Shown here: positions 61,443 to 64,000 of the stretch, in pieces
How positions within the stretch are numbered: position 1 is the stretch's first letter
Layout: every line of letters begins with the position of its first letter
NCBI RefSeq assembly: GCF_003326675.1
Contig: NZ_JPWF01000001.1
Coordinates: forward strand, 434,001 to 498,000
DNA: 64,000 bases
Source: Thalassospira profundimaris
GTDB lineage: Bacteria; Pseudomonadota; Alphaproteobacteria; Rhodospirillales; Thalassospiraceae
Direction: 5' to 3'
Program-made: the position numbers and the translations under genes
The notes under the pieces: model-generated
Database searches by the model: none
The model's input: the letters and a program-made list of their open reading frames with translations, nothing else
What the model was told of the DNA's origin: nothing

Positions 61443-63405
61443 GAGCCCCGTACAAAAAGCCCCCGGAAATGTACAGGCAAAAAGAATTGCGGAATCCCTG
61501 GAAGTCCCATGGTTCAAACTTCGGCAATTCTGGATCGTAAGTGTAAGCCTGTTTGTGGTTGCATCGGCGGTATTTCTGGCCGGGTGGTTTCAATGGCATC
61601 AGGCAGAGGCAGATCGTCGGGACGATCTGACATCCAGGCAGTTGCTTGTTGATAGCGAAAACCAGATCATCAATCTGTTGCGCTGGTATGAAACGGCAAT
61701 TCAAACGGTGAAGCTTTCGGCTTTGCATCCGGCAGTGCGAAATTTTCGTGAAAACCCGGAAGCCACACGCGCCTACTTTAAGGAATTGTCCGGTGTGGTT
61801 CGGCGATTTAGCCAATTGCGTATTCTGATGCCGGAAGGGATGGAAGTCATCCGGGTGGATCGTCGTGATACGCATGTGGTTGTGGTTCCCGAAGATCAGT
61901 ATCAAAACAAGGCAGGCCGATATTACTTTGAGGCATCCCGATTGCTGCATCCGGGACAGGTTTATATCAGTCGGCTTGATCTGAATGTCGAACACGGCAA
62001 AATCGAATTCCCGTATCAACCAACGTCGCGTTTGATTACCCCGATTACCACGGCGCAGAACGAGGTTATCGGCTATCTCGCCATCAATCTGGATATGGCC
62101 GAGCCACTATCAGATTTCCTGACCATGCAAGATGGCGCGATTGCCAGAGAGTTGCTTAATCGCGAAGGATATTGGTTGGCCGGGGTTTCCGATGATCAGC
62201 TTTGGGGCTTTATGCTTGGCGAAAATACGACGCTTGCTGCCAGGGATGCGCAACTTTGGGAAAAAATGAGTGCCGTTGTGCGGCGGGCAACGTTTGAGCA
62301 CCGCGATCTGCTTTATCATGTCGGTGTTCTGTCGATTGCCGATCTGGCCGAGGCATCAGAACAGGAACTCGTCCTGCCGGATCAGCCCAAGCTTTATGTG
62401 GTTAGCAAGGCCAGCAAGTATGACGGGCTTCTTTCAACCCGACCGGCAGATCGTTTTATTTTTGTTGGTGCGATCTTGGCGATTACCTGTTTTTCCATAT
62501 TGATCGGGTATTTTGCGGCACGTCGCAAACAGGCACAGGACATCCAGCAACGGATTGAAGAAAACCTTGTTTCGGTAAGACGCATGGCGGCACTTGGCCG
62601 TATTGTGGCCGGTGTTGCGCATGAAATGCGAACTCCGCTTGGCAATGCCTTGTCAGTCAGTACGACGGTTGTTCACGATATGGATGAAATGATCGTCAAT
62701 CTTGCCCGCGACGCAGAATACAGTTTGCAAAGTGAGGATATCGAACATCTGCGGCGCGGTATCAGTATTATTCAGAAGAATATTGAACGCACCAGTGTGC
62801 TGGTGCGCAACTTCAAGGAAACTGCGACCGATCAGTCCAATCATGTCAGGCGCAACTTTGACATGGCCGAAGTTGCGCATAATCTGGTCGGGACTTTGGC
62901 CTCGCAACTGGCAAAAAAAGGGATCGAACTGACACTTTCTGCGCCGGAAACAGCACCGATTGACAGCTATGCCGATGCCATTGAGCAGATCATGTTGTCG
63001 TTGATCAATAATGCTGTTCAGCACGCTTTTTACGGGCGCGAAAGCGGCAAGATCGAGCTTGATATCAGCGATTTTGATGAAAAGTTTTACCGATTGGTGG
63101 TCTGGGATGACGGGATTGGCATTGATCCCAAGGATCATGAGCGCGTGTTTGAACCGTTCTGGTCAAGTGATTTGCCCGACCGTGGCAGCGGTCTTGGCTT
63201 GACCATCGTGTCCAACATTGTTGTCGGGGTCCTGGGGGGTGAAATCACCTTGCAGTCAGAACCCGGTGAAGGGTCCAGCTTTATCATGATGATTCCCAAA
63301 GTGGTGCCGGTTACTGAAACAGCCAACCCGTATATCTTTGAGGACGGTCGGAAAAATGGCCGTGATCCCGCGGAAGCATCACGTTCTTCGCATGCGACCG
63401 GCTAG
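61435..63405 (+). CDS. Membrane sensor histidine kinase
   Basis: 656 residues. Two membrane helices (WIVSVSLFVVASAVFLAGW near 33-51; FVGAILAITCFSILIGYF near 346-363) flank a periplasmic Cache-like domain of about 290 residues. HisKA has VAHEMRTPLG (His 396), HATPase has NNAVQHAF, WDDGIGID and GSGLGLTIV, so the core is complete. GTG 61435 overlaps the response-regulator stop by 8 bases. The two encode a dedicated kinase and c-di-GMP phosphodiesterase pair; the ligand is unknown. Confidence 0.9.
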   Translation: MIESPVQKAPGNVQAKRIAESLEVPWFKLRQFWIVSVSLFVVASAVFLAGWFQWHQAEADRRDDLTSRQLLVDSENQIINLLRWYETAIQTVKLSALHPAVRNFRENPEATRAYFKELSGVVRRFSQLRILMPEGMEVIRVDRRDTHVVVVPEDQYQNKAGRYYFEASRLLHPGQVYISRLDLNVEHGKIEFPYQPTSRLITPITTAQNEVIGYLAINLDMAEPLSDFLTMQDGAIARELLNREGYWLAGVSDDQLWGFMLGENTTLAARDAQLWEKMSAVVRRATFEHRDLLYHVGVLSIADLAEASEQELVLPDQPKLYVVSKASKYDGLLSTRPADRFIFVGAILAITCFSILIGYFAARRKQAQDIQQRIEENLVSVRRMAALGRIVAGVAHEMRTPLGNALSVSTTVVHDMDEMIVNLARDAEYSLQSEDIEHLRRGISIIQKNIERTSVLVRNFKETATDQSNHVRRNFDMAEVAHNLVGTLASQLAKKGIELTLSAPETAPIDSYADAIEQIMLSLINNAVQHAFYGRESGKIELDISDFDEKFYRLVVWDDGIGIDPKDHERVFEPFWSSDLPDRGSGLGLTIVSNIVVGVLGGEITLQSEPGEGSSFIMMIPKVVPVTETANPYIFEDGRKNGRDPAEASRSSHATG

Positions 63406-63411
63406 GCGATA

Positions 63412-63603
63412 TCAAGATGCCGTATCGTTCGGTTGGGCAATCTGGTTGCGGCGTTTGGCGGCCTTGCTGATAACGCGCTTTTTATTCCCGTCACTGAGCC
63501 CCATCCACGCACCGATTTCGTCACCCGTGCGAAAACATCCCATGCAATAGCCCGATTTCGGGTCAAGCACGCAGGTGCCGATACAGGGTGATTTGACAGT
63601 CAT
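63412..63603 (-). CDS. DUF1289 domain protein
   Basis: 63 residues. Four cysteines in CIGTCVLDPKSGYCMGCFRT followed by EIGAWMGLSD, the DUF1289 signature, suggest a small metal-binding (zinc or iron-sulfur) protein. It is common in alpha- and gammaproteobacteria; function unknown. Convergent with the kinase gene, 6 bases away. Confidence 0.85.
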   Translation of the reverse strand: MTVKSPCIGTCVLDPKSGYCMGCFRTGDEIGAWMGLSDGNKKRVISKAAKRRNQIAQPNDTAS

Positions 63604-63835
63604 TTACGGGTCCGGTCAGGTTGATGATGTGGTCGATCATAGAAAGCAGGTTCAGTGTTCATGATCAAGTCAGAGATATCATCTTTAACGAAGGCGCCCA
63701 TTCCCGGGATGCCGGAAATGGGCCGGTTTGCTTGCCATATCGGGTTCATAAGGGTATAGCCCCTTCCACGTTCTGTTTATGGAGTTGATTTCGCACGCGC
63801 CCGAATGTGGCATGGCGTGCGGCACGGAGGAAGAT

Positions 63836-64000
63836 ATGCGCGGCTATTTCGGGATTGGAATTGAAGGGGCAAGCAAGCCTTTGAATGTGGGCACCCTGTT
63901 TCGTTCCGCCCATGCCTTTGGCGCAAGCTTTGCGTTTACGGTGGATGCGGATTTCCGCGAGGAACGTTCCAACATTACCGACACATCGAAGTCGGGCGAA
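63836..64000 (+). CDS. SpoU/TrmH-family RNA methyltransferase, 3' truncated by the window edge
   Basis: The first 55 codons are visible: MRGYFGIGIEGASKPLNVGT then LFRSAHAFGASFAF, the conserved beginning of the SPOUT methyltransferase fold (N-x-G-x-L-x-R-S/T-A). CGGAGGA precedes the ATG. The gene is on the opposite strand to the DUF1289 gene, 232 bases away. The rest lies outside the window, so the substrate cannot be told. Confidence 0.8.
   Translation, partial: MRGYFGIGIEGASKPLNVGTLFRSAHAFGASFAFTVDADFREERSNITDTSKSGE

Noticed and set aside
63696..63723. Hairpin GCCCATT/AATGGGC in the gap before the RNA methyltransferase gene
   Set aside because: It has a bulge, no T run and no visible relation to either gene, so no role is claimed.
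1..64000. CRISPR arrays, transposons, prophage genes, tRNA or rRNA genes
   Set aside because: No direct-repeat array, transposase, integrase, phage structural gene or tRNA/rRNA sequence was recognised by reading; a short tRNA could still be missed without a search tool.

Overview
The window reads as chromosomal DNA of a free-living, motile alphaproteobacterium. The evidence is two TRAP-type uptake operons, DUF1289 and DUF1636 proteins, a class III cyclase beside a Crp/Fnr protein, and an axial flagellar cluster with FliW, FliD and FlgN. A Thalassospira-like member of the Rhodospirillales is my best guess, by inference only. I saw no prophage, insertion sequence, CRISPR array, tRNA or rRNA.

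Layout. 1-5.3 kb: the end of a PTS enzyme I, ahcY behind a promoter-embedded palindrome, a CHMI-like isomerase, a nucleotidyltransferase and a small cupin. 5.4-10.9 kb: a minus-strand TRAP operon (dctP, dctQ, dctM, UxaA-family dehydratase), divergent from a regulator gene broken by one in-frame amber codon. 10.9-19 kb: an HD hydrolase, a PAS kinase-like protein lacking its phospho-acceptor histidine, a 2-hydroxyacid dehydrogenase, a membrane protein and a DUF4139 protein. 19.2-21.9 kb: fliW, an adenylate/guanylate cyclase and an overlapping Crp-family gene.

22.3-29.2 kb is a contiguous plus-strand operon: TRAP transporter, AroE-like dehydrogenase, GntR regulator, QuiC-type 3-dehydroshikimate dehydratase fused to an HPPD-like domain, and type II dehydroquinase. 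Together these would import quinate or shikimate and convert it to protocatechuate. 29.4-41.3 kb holds housekeeping genes (recR, ybaB, dnaX, SRP RNA, nudC, dapE, dapD) mixed with two glutathione S-transferase genes, each divergent from its own regulator.

41.6-54.9 kb is a motility region: an EAL protein, two near-twin flagellins, fliD, a fliS-like gene, an ECF sigma/anti-sigma/periplasmic sensor trio, then flgD, flgE, flgN-like, flgK and flgL. The two flagellin genes and flgD share an upstream sequence block, and the two flagellin leaders share a small hairpin before the ribosome binding site. 55-64 kb carries a periplasmic binding protein, PEP carboxykinase, a HugZ-like protein, a REC-DUF3369-EAL response regulator overlapping a membrane histidine kinase, a DUF1289 protein and the start of a SpoU-type RNA methyltransferase.

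The strongest leads are the shared flagellar promoter and leader elements next to a fliW gene, the sigma trio inside the flagellar cluster, the 32-codon ORF overlapping the EAL gene start, the histidine-less kinase, and the inverted repeats embedded in promoters. No wholly new system is proven by sequence alone.
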